A DNA stretch of 64,000 bases from CAYRSS01 sp964426945 (GTDB lineage: Bacteria; Planctomycetota; Phycisphaerae; UBA1845): positions 6,113 to 70,112 of the forward strand of contig CAYRSS010000019.1 of NCBI GenBank assembly GCA_964426945.1, given 5' to 3'. A program made the position numbers and the translations under genes. Each line of letters begins with the position of its first letter. The first letter of the stretch is position 1. This document shows positions 1 through 9,135 of this stretch, one piece after another. Below the pieces are notes generated by a model, which was not told where the DNA came from, ran no database searches, and saw only the letters and a program-made list of their open reading frames with translations.

Positions 1-72
1 CCCGCGCTCCCGATCAAAGGGGTGGGGATCCTGTTCGCCCGCGCACCGGAGGGGCCGTCGGAGGAGCGCTGA
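1..72 (+). CDS. C-terminal fragment of an unidentified protein, cut by the window edge
   Basis: The first frame is open from the window edge to a TGA at 70-72 and encodes 23 residues ending APEGPSEER. Third codon positions are mostly G or C, as in neighbouring genes, so this is probably the 3' end of a gene lying outside the window. It is too short to assign a function, and chance openness in GC-rich DNA cannot be excluded. Confidence 0.35.
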   Translation, partial: PALPIKGVGILFARAPEGPSEER

Positions 73-454
73 TTGACGCCGCCGCCGCGGCCTCGCGACG
101 GCGGTTATCGGTCCGCGGTTCGGGGCAGCGCGGGCGTCATTCGGGCTACCGCGGACCGGCGATTCTGTCGATAAGCGGTGTGTGTATGCGGACTTGCCGC
201 ACCGCGATCTGGCACGCCGCGAGCGTGCTGGGTAGACTCCGGACGTTCACGCACGGGGGCGGAGGTCGGCAGGGGACACGCCGCCACACGGCGGGAGCGT
301 CCGGGCCGCGGGGTGGGAAGCCTATACTTGGTCAGCGGCAACCCAGCCGACCCGCGCCTGGCGGGTACGAACCAGGCAGCACGCCGAACCGCGCGGCGGG
401 AGCGTTCCCGATCGCAGCGGTCCCGGTAGACCCGGTCGCCCATTTGCAGCCCGG
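73..454. other. Intergenic region, no gene seen
   Basis: About 380 bases upstream of the ATPase gene. The open frames here are arginine-rich and lack a ribosome binding site, as expected of GC-rich non-coding DNA. A TATACT at 323-328 could be a -10 element, but I see no matching -35 box. Confidence 0.5.
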
Positions 455-2473
455 ATGAGTTCTACGTCTCGCAGCGCGGAGGCCTCGCGCCTCGAACGGT
501 TCGCGGTGATCCAGTCCCTCTCCGCAGGGACGGTACCGGCCGTCGGGCTGCGCATGCTCCAGGTCGGCCGGCGGGAGGAACTCGCCGCGATCGAGGAGGA
601 CCTCCGCCGGGCTGAGCAGGGCATCTCCTCGGTTCGGTTCATCTCCGGCCCGCCGGAGAGCGGCAAGACCTTCTTCCTGAACCTGATCCGCACGGTGGCG
701 CTGGAGCGCGGCTTCGTCGTGCTGCGCACCGAGCTGTCCCCCGCGCGGCGGCTGCATTCGGCAGGCGGCGAGGCGCGGGCCTTCTACCGCGACCTGATGG
801 CCCACATGGCCACGAAGGCCGCGCCCGACGGCGTAAGCATCGGGGCGATGCTCCACGAGTGGATCGAGCGCCTCGACCGCGAACATCCCGGCGAAGACGC
901 GCGAGAGACCCTCGCCCGCACGGTCGAGCCGCTGCACGAACTCGCCGGCGGGTTCGACTTCGCCACCGTCCTGGCGAAATACCAGGAAGGCCGCATCACC
1001 CGCAACGACCAGCTTCGCGAGAACGCCCTGCGATGGCTCCGCGGAGAGTACACCGAGCGATCCGAAGCGCAGGCCGATCTCGGCGTTCGCACGATCATCG
1101 ATGACGAGACGGTCCGCGACGCACTGGCCCTCTTCGCGGCATTCGTCCGGCTCTCGGGCCATGTCGGACTGGTGGTCATCGCCGACGAGCTCACCAGCCT
1201 GACGCGCCGGCTGAAGGATTCAGCCTCGCGCCGCGAGAACTACGACGCCATCGTCGACATGCTCGGCGACTGCCTCGACGGCCGCTACCGCTGGCTGGTC
1301 ATGCTCTTCGGCGTGGAGGACACATGCGTCGACGACCGGCAGCGCGGCCTCTACAGCAACCCGACACTCGCCACCTGGCTGGCCCCGAACCGCTTCGCCA
1401 GCAACGGCAACCGCGACCTCTCCGCGCCGGTGATCCGCCTGCGCGGCCTGGCCATCGACGAGTATCCCACGCTCCTGTCCAACGTGCGCGACGTGTTCGC
1501 CAAGGGGCTCGCCCAGCGCGATCTCCTGCCGGACGAGGGCGTTGAGGAGTACGTCCGCGTCTGTCACGAGCGCATGGGGCAGCCCTACTTCGACAACCCC
1601 CGCGAGGTCGTGAAGGACTTCATCGACCTCCTGCACCTGCTGGCCCAGAACCCGTCGGCCGATTGGCGCGCTCTGCTCGAACAGGCCCGCCCGCCTTCCG
1701 CCGCGACGGCGGGATCGCTCGCGGGCTATCCCGACGATGCCGATCGCGGCGCCTGGCCCGGCTGGTACACGGAACAGCTCGCCATCGAGCGCCATGCCCG
1801 ACGTCGCAACAGGCTGATCTTCTCGATCCTCTTTCCGCTCATGCTGCTGGGCATCGCCTGGGGGACCTGGTCGCTGGTGCGGCCGCCGGTGCCGACGCTT
1901 TCCGCTACCCTGACGATCAAGTACAGCGACGTGCTCAACGGCCTGCGGAACCCGATCAGCGAATCGGTGATGCCGCTGACGATCAGCAACTACATGAGCG
2001 TCGAGGCCGATCCGAGTCTGCCCTGCTACCTGTACGTGATGATCATCGATTCTGAGGGCCGCTTCGTACACGTCCACGGCAAGGAGGCCGGCGAGCCGCA
2101 GCGCGACCGCCTCCAGATCCCCGGCGAAGACAAGATGTTCCCGGTCCTCGACCCTGACGGCGCCCGCATTGTGCTGCTGCTGGGCTCGGCGAAACCGGTC
2201 GACAACCTCGGCCAGCTCAAAATCCGCGTGCAACAGCTCCGGCCGCTGCCGAGCATCGGTTTGCGGTCGATCGTCCGGGTGGACGGGGAGCGGATCGAGG
2301 AACTCCGCGACCCCGACTGGTCGCCCGGCGACGGCACGTCCGAGTTCGGCTTCCTCGCCGACTTGCACAAGACTTTCGGCGCCGAGTTCCCCATCGTCCG
2401 GGCGGTGGCGTTCCCGGTGGTGCGGACGACGCCGAAGCTCTCGCCGAACCTGCTCGACCTCGACCGCAACTAA
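455..2473 (+). CDS. Membrane-anchored P-loop ATPase, BrxD/DUF2791-like, with C-terminal extracytoplasmic domain
   Basis: 672 residues. The N-terminal part resembles the DUF2791 (BREX BrxD) ATP-binding family: a GTVP element at about 25-28, then LQVGRREEL, a Walker A motif GPPESGKT (65-72), and a Walker B-like VVIADE (240-245) ahead of an arginine-rich helix. A single hydrophobic segment lies at about 453-475 (RLIFSILFPLMLLGIAWG). After it comes a beta-rich domain (about 480-672) with CYLYVMIIDSEGRFVHVHG and LDPDGARIVLLL, reminiscent of DUF4384 modules usually attached to bacterial signalling proteins. BrxD proteins I know of are soluble, so the fusion is unusual. No other BREX gene (brxC, pglX, pglZ) is in the window. 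There is no strong Shine-Dalgarno at the chosen ATG. The ATPase call is firm; the BrxD affinity is by motif only. Confidence 0.75.
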   Translation: MSSTSRSAEASRLERFAVIQSLSAGTVPAVGLRMLQVGRREELAAIEEDLRRAEQGISSVRFISGPPESGKTFFLNLIRTVALERGFVVLRTELSPARRLHSAGGEARAFYRDLMAHMATKAAPDGVSIGAMLHEWIERLDREHPGEDARETLARTVEPLHELAGGFDFATVLAKYQEGRITRNDQLRENALRWLRGEYTERSEAQADLGVRTIIDDETVRDALALFAAFVRLSGHVGLVVIADELTSLTRRLKDSASRRENYDAIVDMLGDCLDGRYRWLVMLFGVEDTCVDDRQRGLYSNPTLATWLAPNRFASNGNRDLSAPVIRLRGLAIDEYPTLLSNVRDVFAKGLAQRDLLPDEGVEEYVRVCHERMGQPYFDNPREVVKDFIDLLHLLAQNPSADWRALLEQARPPSAATAGSLAGYPDDADRGAWPGWYTEQLAIERHARRRNRLIFSILFPLMLLGIAWGTWSLVRPPVPTLSATLTIKYSDVLNGLRNPISESVMPLTISNYMSVEADPSLPCYLYVMIIDSEGRFVHVHGKEAGEPQRDRLQIPGEDKMFPVLDPDGARIVLLLGSAKPVDNLGQLKIRVQQLRPLPSIGLRSIVRVDGERIEELRDPDWSPGDGTSEFGFLADLHKTFGAEFPIVRAVAFPVVRTTPKLSPNLLDLDRN

Positions 2474-2850
2474 CCGCCCTCGCCCCCCCGCCGCCGCCTT
2501 ATCCACGACCTGTCCACCGTCTATCCACCGGCCTGGGCCTTCCGCGCGGACTGCCCCGGGTCCACCGCGCGCCCCTACCGCGGTAAGTTCCGGACAGCCG
2601 GACGGTTGCGACAGTCGAAGCGGCCGCCGCGACCCCGGCGGAGTGTCGCCGGCGTGACACTCGCGGACCCGGCGTGCCCCGCATGCCGGTGACACCGGCG
2701 TGACGCCGGGGCGACAACTTCTCACGCGAAGCAGCCGGATCGCAGCCCCGCGCACATCGTCGAGCGACTTTCCAGAATCGGCCCGGATGATACAATCCCC
2801 CTTCCGCGACAGGTGCAAACAAGTAAGGCCTACCAGTCGGAGACACGGCT
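2474..2850. other. Intergenic region with GC-rich short repeats
   Basis: No gene is supported. Short direct copies of a tccaccg word (around 2514-2530) and of gccggcgtgac/ccggcgtgac (2648-2705) occur. The right end contains a probable promoter for the downstream HTH gene. Confidence 0.5.
2768..2796 (+). promoter_or_regulatory. Possible sigma-70 promoter for the HTH gene and lipid cluster
   Basis: TACAAT at 2791-2796 is a good -10 element. The hexamer 17 bases upstream (CTTTCC, 2768-2773) is a poor -35 match. The predicted start of transcription near 2803 would give a leader of about 48 bases ahead of the GTG at 2851. Confidence 0.35.
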
Positions 2851-3162
2851 GTGCGAAATACGAGCTTCCTGGAGACGCAGACCATCCTGACAGCGCTGGA
2901 GTTCGCGCTGAAGAAGGGGGCATTCGGCACGAACTCGCCCCAGCGGAAAGCGGCCCAGACCCTCATCCGCAGCATGCAGAGCAACAAGTCGGTCAGCGGA
3001 AGGCACCAGCAACTGATGGACCTGCTGACCAGCGGCGCGACGCTGGAACAGATGATGAAGACCACGGGCGCCTCGCGGCGCACGGTGTTTCGCTACCTCA
3101 ACCACCTCGAAGAAGCCGGCAAGGACATCGAGCTGGCGGAAGGCACATACCGGCTGAAGTAG
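2851..3162 (+). CDS. Small helix-turn-helix protein
   Basis: 103 residues starting at GTG, with GGAG 11 bases upstream. The C-terminal half (about 50-95) reads as a winged-helix or HTH segment: LLTSGATLEQMMKTTGASRR TVFRYLN (two helices with a turn), then a short strand-rich end (GTYRLK). The N-terminal half is helical and rich in Lys, Gln and Ser. It is the first gene of a co-directional run, 18 bases before plsC, so it may be a local regulator. DNA binding is inferred from the fold pattern only. Confidence 0.6.
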   Translation: MRNTSFLETQTILTALEFALKKGAFGTNSPQRKAAQTLIRSMQSNKSVSGRHQQLMDLLTSGATLEQMMKTTGASRRTVFRYLNHLEEAGKDIELAEGTYRLK

Positions 3163-3180
3163 CCCGGCCGCGGGGTCGCC

Positions 3181-3927
3181 ATGCGTTCATTCCTCGCCGC
3201 CTGTGTACTACTGGGTATCACGCTGTTCACCGGTCCGCCGCTGCTGCTGGCCGGGCTCTTCGGGCGGCCGGCCTGGCTTCACTCGTGGCAGGCCCGGGTG
3301 TTCGGCCGGCTGATGATGCGGGCGTGCGGCGTGCGGCTTGATATTGCCGGGCGATCGCAGGTCCCCGCCGGGGCGTGCTTCCTGGCGGGCAACCACCAGA
3401 GCGCCCTCGACATCCCGCTGATGTTCGCGGTGATGGAGGGGCGCGTGCGATTCATGGCCAAGGACGGGCTGTTTCGCATCCCGATCTTCGGATGGGTGAT
3501 GCGGATGTACGGCCACGTGCCCATCCGCCGCGGCGACACGCGGGCGACCCGCGACGAACTTGGCCGGATGATCGAGCGGGTGCGTCGCCGACCGGTGTCG
3601 CTGGTCGTCTTTCCCGAGGGCACGCGCAGCCCCGACGGCGGGCTGTTGCCGTTTCGGATCGGGGCGATGAAGATATGCCAGCGGGCGGGTCTGCCCGTGG
3701 TTCCGTTCGCCATCGACGGCACGCTGGCGATTCATCGCCGCGGCTCGTTGCGCGTGCGCGGCGGGCCGGTCCGTCTGGCGTTTGCACCGCCCATCTCGGC
3801 CGAGGAGGCCGCCGCCCTGACGTCGCGCGAGCTGGCCGATCGGGTGGCGGGCGATGTCTCGCGGCTTCTGGGCCGTGAAGCGGCGAGTCCTGTTGCGGCG
3901 GCCGCGGTCGCCGACGAGGAAGTGTGA
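3181..3927 (+). CDS. plsC: 1-acyl-sn-glycerol-3-phosphate acyltransferase (PlsC family)
   Basis: 248 residues. It transfers an acyl chain to lysophosphatidic acid to make phosphatidic acid at the inner membrane. The family signature H-x4-D is present (GNHQSALDIP), followed by the substrate-binding FPEGTRS motif. Two hydrophobic stretches at the N terminus (LAACVLLGITLF and PPLLLAGLFG) fit a membrane-embedded enzyme. Length is normal for the family. The gene overlaps or abuts the multimodular gene downstream, implying co-expression in a lipid-synthesis operon. A second PlsC domain occurs at the end of the next protein, so the two acyltransferases may act at different glycerol positions or on different substrates (inference). 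Confidence 0.88.
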   Translation: MRSFLAACVLLGITLFTGPPLLLAGLFGRPAWLHSWQARVFGRLMMRACGVRLDIAGRSQVPAGACFLAGNHQSALDIPLMFAVMEGRVRFMAKDGLFRIPIFGWVMRMYGHVPIRRGDTRATRDELGRMIERVRRRPVSLVVFPEGTRSPDGGLLPFRIGAMKICQRAGLPVVPFAIDGTLAIHRRGSLRVRGGPVRLAFAPPISAEEAAALTSRELADRVAGDVSRLLGREAASPVAAAAVADEEV

Positions 3928-6900
3928 CCTGATCGCACCGAACTCCCATCCCCGGGGCGACCTTCGCCTGCGCGATCGGCTTGCCGGCCAGCACGTGCTC
4001 GTCACCGGCTCGACCGGCTTTCTGGCCAAGGCGCTCGTCGAGAAACTGCTGCGGTGCCTCGACACCGTCGGGGGGATCCACCTGCTCGTCCGCCCGCGGT
4101 CCGACGGCAACCCCGCGGCCCGGCGCGTCCGCCGCGACGTGCTCGGCTCCAAGGCGTTCGACCGGCTTCGTGCGTCGCTGGGCGAGGGGTTCGACCAGCT
4201 GTGCCACGACAAGATTCACGTCGTCTCCGGCGACCTGACCCGCGAACGGCTCGGCCTCGAAGCCGATGCGTACGAAGCGCTGACCGGCCGTATCACGCTC
4301 ATCATCAACAGCGCCGCGACGGTCACCTTCGATGAGCGGCTCGACCTCGCCGTCGACCTCAACACGATGGGGCCGCAGCGACTGCTGCGCTTCGCGCGCG
4401 ACTGCGGCAACGCCCCGCTGCTGCACGTGTCGACCTGCTACGTCGCCGGCCAGCGCACCGGCCGCATCGTCGAGGACTTCAGCGCCCCGCCGGCGGCCGA
4501 AAAAACGCTGCCCCGGCTGGCCGACGGCTCGTTTGATCTCGACGGCCTCGTCGCCGGTCTGCGCGCCCGCGCCGAAGAGATTCGCACGCGGCTCGGCCCT
4601 GACACGGAAGAGTGCCGCCAGCAGCTGATCGAGGCGGGCATGGACGCCGCCCGCCGCCACGGCTGGAACGACACCTACACCTTCACCAAGTGGATCGGCG
4701 AACAGCTCCTGCGCCGCGATCACGGCGACACCCCCGTGGTGATCTTTCGCCCGGCGATCATCGAGGGCAGCTACGAGGAGCCCGCCCCCGGCTGGATTGA
4801 CGGCTTGCGCATGGCCGACCCGATCATCGTGGCCTACGGCAAGGGCAAGCTCAACGAGTTTCCCGCCAACGGCGACGTGCCGATCGACTTCATCCCGGCC
4901 GACTTCGTGGTCAACGGCATCCTCGCGACGCTGCCCCTGGGCGGCACGGGCCGCGACGGCATCCGCGTCTACCAGTGCGGCACGAGCGACCGCAACCCGC
5001 TCTATCTGCGCGACCTCGTGGGCTACATGATCGCGGCCTTTCGCCTCCGGCCCATGAATAACGACGCAGGCCACCCGATCCGGCCGGGTCGGTTGCGCAT
5101 CGTCAATCGCGAACAGTTCGAGCGCAAGTGGGGCACGCGCGGCCGCCGCCTGGCCGCGCTGCGGGCTTGGCTCACGCGTTTCAACGCCAACAGCCGCAAG
5201 GCCCGTCGCCTCGCCTCGGCCGTGCGACAGATCGAACAGATCGTCTACTTCTCGAAGATTTACAGCCCCTACACCCACCTCGACTGTCGCTTTGCCTGTG
5301 ACGACCTGCTGCGGGCGATGGAGCGGCTGCATCCGGACGACCTGCGCGAATTCGGCTTCGACCCCGACCGGGTGGACTGGCGCGACTACGTGGTCAATCG
5401 CCATGTGCCGGGGCTGCGGTCGTTCGTGCTGGGCACCGGTCTCGAACCCAGCCCGCGCATCCGCGGGGCGCAGCACGAGGCCGCGGTGTATCCACCGGGG
5501 GGCGAGTCGCTCGCCGGGGAAAACCTCTTCGATGTTTTCCGGCGGACGGTGGAGCGCTATCCCGACAAGCCCGCTTTGCAGATCCGCCGCAACACCCGGT
5601 GGACGCGCTACACCTATCAGGACGCCTACAACACCACCGGCACGACGATGAAGCGCCTGCGCGAGCGGGGCCTGCGCCCCGGCGACCGCGTGGCCATCTG
5701 CGGCGACAACGGGCCGGAGTGGGCGCTGACCTACCTGGCGGTGCTGCGGGCCGGGCTGACGGCGGTGCCGCTGGATCCGCAGCTTCCCGCCGGGGAGGCG
5801 TGGTCCGCGGCGCGGTTCGCCGAGGCCCGGCTGATGTGCGCCACCGCGTCAACCTTCGACGCGCTGCAGCGCAGCCGCACCGCTGACGACGCCGACCTCG
5901 TGGTCATGCGGGCGCCCTTCGTGCCGCCGCCGGGCGCCTCGCTCGACCCCGCCCCGCCGCCAGAGCCGGTGGACAACAACCAGCTGGCCTCGATCCTTTT
6001 CACCTCGGGCACGACGGTAGCGCCCAAGGCGGTTCAGCTGACGCACCGCAACTTCATCGCCAACGCCTCCGCGCTGCTGCAGGTGCATCCGGTGTATCCG
6101 ACGGACGAGTTTCTGTCGGTGCTGCCGCTCTACCACGCGTTCGAGTTCACCGCGGGGCTGCTTGTGCCGCTGGCCTGCGGGGCGACGATCACCTACGTGG
6201 AGCAGCTCAAGGGCCCGGAACTCGTCGGGGCGATGAAGGCCACGGGCACGACCGTGATGCTCGTGGTGCCGCGGCTGCTGGCAATGATGTCCGACTCGAT
6301 CCACGCCAAGATCGCTGCCGCGGGCAGCACGACGCGGCTCATGTTCCGGCTGCTCGGTGGCGTCTCCAAGCTGACCGGCGACCGCTACGCGCGCCAGATC
6401 TTCAAGCGCGTCCACGCCGAGTTCGGCGGACGGGTGCGGATGTTCTTCTCGGGTGCGTCGCGGCTGGACGTGGACGTGCTCGAGTCGTTCCGGCGGCTGG
6501 GATTCCTCGTGTGCGAGGGCTACGGCATGACCGAGACGGCCCCTGTGCTGACGGTCAACCCGCCCGACCGGATCAAGCCCGAGTCGGTCGGTCGGCCGCT
6601 GCCCAACGTCGAGCTTGAGCTGCGCGGGGTCAACCTGGAAGGCGTCGGCGAGGTCTGGGTCCGTGGCGACAGCGTGATGCGCGGCTACCTCAAGAACATC
6701 GAGGCCACGCGCGACATTCTCGTCGACGGCTGGCTGCGCACCGGCGACCTCGGGCGCATCGATGAGGACGGCTACCTGTTTCTGACCGGGCGTTCCAAGG
6801 ATCTGATCATCACCTCGGCGGGCAAGAACGTGTATCCCGACGAGGTCGAGTTCGCCTACAAGGAGCTGCCGCACGTCAAGGAGATGTGCGTGCTGGCGAT

Positions 6901-8170
6901 GCCGTCCACGGACGGACTCGGCGACGCGGTCCACGCCGTGGCGGTCATCGATCCGGACGCGACGCCCGAGCTCGACCGCTCGTCGATCGAGCGGGCCGTG
7001 CGCTCCGCCGCGGCGGGCATCGCGCAGGGGCTGCCCACCCACCAGCGCATCGCCGCGTTTCACTTCTGGACGCGCGAGCTGCCCAAGACCACGACGCTGA
7101 AGGCCAAGCGGGCGCTGATCAAGCAGATGCTGCTGGCCGAGGGCTCGACCCGCGTCCGCGACGACGACGAGAAGCCGGCCCGCGAGGAGCCCGCCGACGC
7201 CGCAGCCCCGACCACCGGGCCCGCGGCGGAAGCCGTGCTGCGGATCCTGGCCCGTCAATCGGGCAAGCCCGTCGAGAGCATCCGCCCGCCGATGAACCTG
7301 CTGCTCGATCTGGGCATCGACTCGATCGGCAAGCTGGAAGTGCTCGGCCAGGTCGAGGCCGACTTCAACATGCGCGTGGACAACGACAAGGCCGCCCACA
7401 TCGCCCGCGTGGCCGACCTGCTGCAGCTTGTCGCCGGCCGACGGCCCGCCGCCACGTCGAAGCGCGATCCGGCGGTCTTCCGCCGCCGCCTGGTCACCGC
7501 CGATTCGCCCGAGTCGCTCAACGGCGCGGTCCCGCCGACGCTGGCGCCGATTCGCTGGGCGATCCGCGGGACGGTCGGCCTGCTGATGAACTCCTACATC
7601 CGGGTGCAGACCGAGGGGCTGGATCACATTCCCGCCACCGGGCCGTTCATCCTGGCCCCGAACCACTCGTCGCACCTCGACTCGCCGGCGATCCTGACCG
7701 CGGTGGGCTCGCGCCGGCGCGTGTGGATTGCCGGGGCCCAGGACTACTTCTTCAACACCGCCCTCAAGCGGCTCGTGTTCGGCAAGTGTCTCGACACGAT
7801 CGCTTTTGACCGCCAGGCGGACGGGCTCGAGGGGCTCCGGCGCTGCGGCGAGGCTCTCGCCCGCGGCGACGGTCTGCTGCTGTTCCCGGAGGGCACACGC
7901 TCGACGACCGGAGTCATCCAGCCCTTCAAGATCGGCGTGGCCGTGCTGGCGACCGAGCGCGGCGTGCCCATCATCCCGGTGCGGATCGAGCACGCCTACG
8001 ACCTGCTGCCGAAGGGCCGCCGCCTGCCCCGGACCGGCACGCTGCGGGTCCGGTTCGGCCCGCCGGTCGCCCCGCCCGCTCCGGGCGACATTACCGATCA
8101 CTACGCGGCGTACCGCGACCTGACCGACCGCGTGCAGTCTGCCGTGACCGCGCTGGGCCGCGGGGCATGA
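3854..8170 (+). CDS. Four-module lipid enzyme: fatty acyl reductase, acyl-CoA/ACP ligase, ACP, PlsC (ElbD-like)
   Basis: 1438 residues from ATG 3854; this start overlaps plsC by 74 bases, and GTG 3875 is an alternative. The modules are, in order: (1) a fatty-acyl reductase of the NAD-binding_4 type, with Rossmann motif TGSTGF (51-56) and catalytic Y275-x3-K279; (2) an AMP-dependent acyl ligase with LFTSGTT around S718, EGYGMTET and SKDLIITSAGKNVYP; (3) a phosphopantetheine carrier with the LGIDSIGKLE motif, Ser1157; (4) an acyltransferase with NHSSHLDS (H1271, D1276) and FPEGTRS. The architecture matches my recollection of ElbD, the multifunctional enzyme of myxobacterial ether-lipid synthesis. 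A likely route is ligation of a fatty acid to the carrier, reduction to an aldehyde or alcohol, and acyl transfer to a glycerol backbone (inference). Its stop overlaps the next start (ATGA). Confidence 0.85.
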   Translation: MSRGFWAVKRRVLLRRPRSPTRKCDLIAPNSHPRGDLRLRDRLAGQHVLVTGSTGFLAKALVEKLLRCLDTVGGIHLLVRPRSDGNPAARRVRRDVLGSKAFDRLRASLGEGFDQLCHDKIHVVSGDLTRERLGLEADAYEALTGRITLIINSAATVTFDERLDLAVDLNTMGPQRLLRFARDCGNAPLLHVSTCYVAGQRTGRIVEDFSAPPAAEKTLPRLADGSFDLDGLVAGLRARAEEIRTRLGPDTEECRQQLIEAGMDAARRHGWNDTYTFTKWIGEQLLRRDHGDTPVVIFRPAIIEGSYEEPAPGWIDGLRMADPIIVAYGKGKLNEFPANGDVPIDFIPADFVVNGILATLPLGGTGRDGIRVYQCGTSDRNPLYLRDLVGYMIAAFRLRPMNNDAGHPIRPGRLRIVNREQFERKWGTRGRRLAALRAWLTRFNANSRKARRLASAVRQIEQIVYFSKIYSPYTHLDCRFACDDLLRAMERLHPDDLREFGFDPDRVDWRDYVVNRHVPGLRSFVLGTGLEPSPRIRGAQHEAAVYPPGGESLAGENLFDVFRRTVERYPDKPALQIRRNTRWTRYTYQDAYNTTGTTMKRLRERGLRPGDRVAICGDNGPEWALTYLAVLRAGLTAVPLDPQLPAGEAWSAARFAEARLMCATASTFDALQRSRTADDADLVVMRAPFVPPPGASLDPAPPPEPVDNNQLASILFTSGTTVAPKAVQLTHRNFIANASALLQVHPVYPTDEFLSVLPLYHAFEFTAGLLVPLACGATITYVEQLKGPELVGAMKATGTTVMLVVPRLLAMMSDSIHAKIAAAGSTTRLMFRLLGGVSKLTGDRYARQIFKRVHAEFGGRVRMFFSGASRLDVDVLESFRRLGFLVCEGYGMTETAPVLTVNPPDRIKPESVGRPLPNVELELRGVNLEGVGEVWVRGDSVMRGYLKNIEATRDILVDGWLRTGDLGRIDEDGYLFLTGRSKDLIITSAGKNVYPDEVEFAYKELPHVKEMCVLAMPSTDGLGDAVHAVAVIDPDATPELDRSSIERAVRSAAAGIAQGLPTHQRIAAFHFWTRELPKTTTLKAKRALIKQMLLAEGSTRVRDDDEKPAREEPADAAAPTTGPAAEAVLRILARQSGKPVESIRPPMNLLLDLGIDSIGKLEVLGQVEADFNMRVDNDKAAHIARVADLLQLVAGRRPAATSKRDPAVFRRRLVTADSPESLNGAVPPTLAPIRWAIRGTVGLLMNSYIRVQTEGLDHIPATGPFILAPNHSSHLDSPAILTAVGSRRRVWIAGAQDYFFNTALKRLVFGKCLDTIAFDRQADGLEGLRRCGEALARGDGLLLFPEGTRSTTGVIQPFKIGVAVLATERGVPIIPVRIEHAYDLLPKGRRLPRTGTLRVRFGPPVAPPAPGDITDHYAAYRDLTDRVQSAVTALGRGA

Positions 8171-8874
8171 GTGCGTCGTCCGCCCCAGCCTCCGGGCGCA
8201 CCGCCGCGTTCTTCGACGTCGACGGCACGCTGCTGAAATCCAACATCGTCCACTACTACACGTACTTCCGCCGTCGGCGGCTTCCGCCCGCGCTTGCGGC
8301 GGCGTGGCACGCCCTGTTCGCCGTCAAATGCCTGTACTTCCTGGTGCTCGATCGGATCGACCGTTCACGGCTGAACGTGGTCTTCTATCGCGGCTACCGC
8401 GGCATGCGCGTTTCGGAGACTGAGCAGGCGATGGCCGACTGTCACCGCGAGGTGATCGTGCCGCGGCTCTACCCGGCCGCGGCCGCCTGCGTGGCGGAGC
8501 ATCTCGCCGCGGGCCGGCGCGTGGTGCTGGTCACCGGCTCGATTGATTTCATCATGGCTCCGCTGGCGGCGGACCTCGGCGCGGCCCACGTGCTGGCGCC
8601 CGGGCTGGTCCGCGCTGGGGACGTGTTCACGGGTGAGCTCAGCGGCCCGCCGCTGGCCGAGGAAGAGAAAGCCCGCCACATGAGACGCCTCGCCGAGCGC
8701 GAGGGCATCGACCTGTCCGGCTCCTACGCCTACGGCGACAGCTATGCCGACCTGGCGATGTTGGAGGCGGTCGGCCATCCGCAGGCGGTGAACCCCGACA
8801 GCCGCCTGGCCGCGCTGGCGGCCGGTCGCGGCTGGCCGGTCCATCGGTGGAGGCTGGCACCACCGGGGACGTGA
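8167..8874 (+). CDS. HAD superfamily hydrolase, subfamily IB (phosphatase)
   Basis: 235 residues. Motif I is FFDVDGTLL near residue 17, with the nucleophilic Asp. Motif II is the VLVTGS threonine/serine segment, and motif III/IV is AYGDSYADLAML near the C terminus. This is the pattern of SerB-like IB phosphatases. In bacteria such proteins often sit beside or are fused to PlsC acyltransferases, where dephosphorylation of a phosphatidic acid-like intermediate is suspected. The ATG overlaps the TGA of the four-module enzyme, so the two are translationally coupled. The substrate is unknown; a lipid phosphate is inferred from context. Confidence 0.82.
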   Translation: MSASSAPASGRTAAFFDVDGTLLKSNIVHYYTYFRRRRLPPALAAAWHALFAVKCLYFLVLDRIDRSRLNVVFYRGYRGMRVSETEQAMADCHREVIVPRLYPAAAACVAEHLAAGRRVVLVTGSIDFIMAPLAADLGAAHVLAPGLVRAGDVFTGELSGPPLAEEEKARHMRRLAEREGIDLSGSYAYGDSYADLAMLEAVGHPQAVNPDSRLAALAAGRGWPVHRWRLAPPGT

Positions 8875-8889
8875 TCGGTGGCCGGGGTA

Positions 8890-9105
8890 TGGGACGCAGA
8901 GTGCGCGGAGGAGAAACAGAGAGCACAGAGAGGGCGTGGATCCAGTAGCGGCCGGCGCCAAAGCCGGCCGGCGTGTAGGGCTGCGGTGCGGGCGGCGAGG
9001 TGGCTGATTCAGATGGATGGAGCAGCACCGGACTCGGTGAAGAATGCACGGATCGATTCACGTCTCCGCGTCCTCTGCGTCTGCTCCGCGCTCTCCGCGT
9101 CCTTG
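8890..9105. repeat. Inverted pair of ctctgcgtcc-type intergenic repeats with internal hairpin
   Basis: The left arm (about 8891-8933, gacgcagagtgcgcggagga) and the right arm (about 9059-9104, reading tccgcgtcctctgcgtc) are imperfect inverted copies of one motif. Between them is a perfect hairpin, CGGCCGGC (8949-8956) and GCCGGCCG (8963-8970). Related sequences occur at 52.8-53.1 and 59.95-60.0 kb. The element lies between the phosphatase and the alcohol dehydrogenase, interrupting an otherwise tight operon. Confidence 0.65.
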
Positions 9106-9135
9106 TAAGGGCGTGGACCGGTTCAGGGTTTTGGC

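Noticed and set aside
5849..8101. 750-residue minus-strand open frame opposite the four-module lipid enzyme
   Set aside because: It is an antisense shadow of a convincing multidomain gene; the sequence is Arg/Gly/His-rich with no domain and no ribosome binding site.
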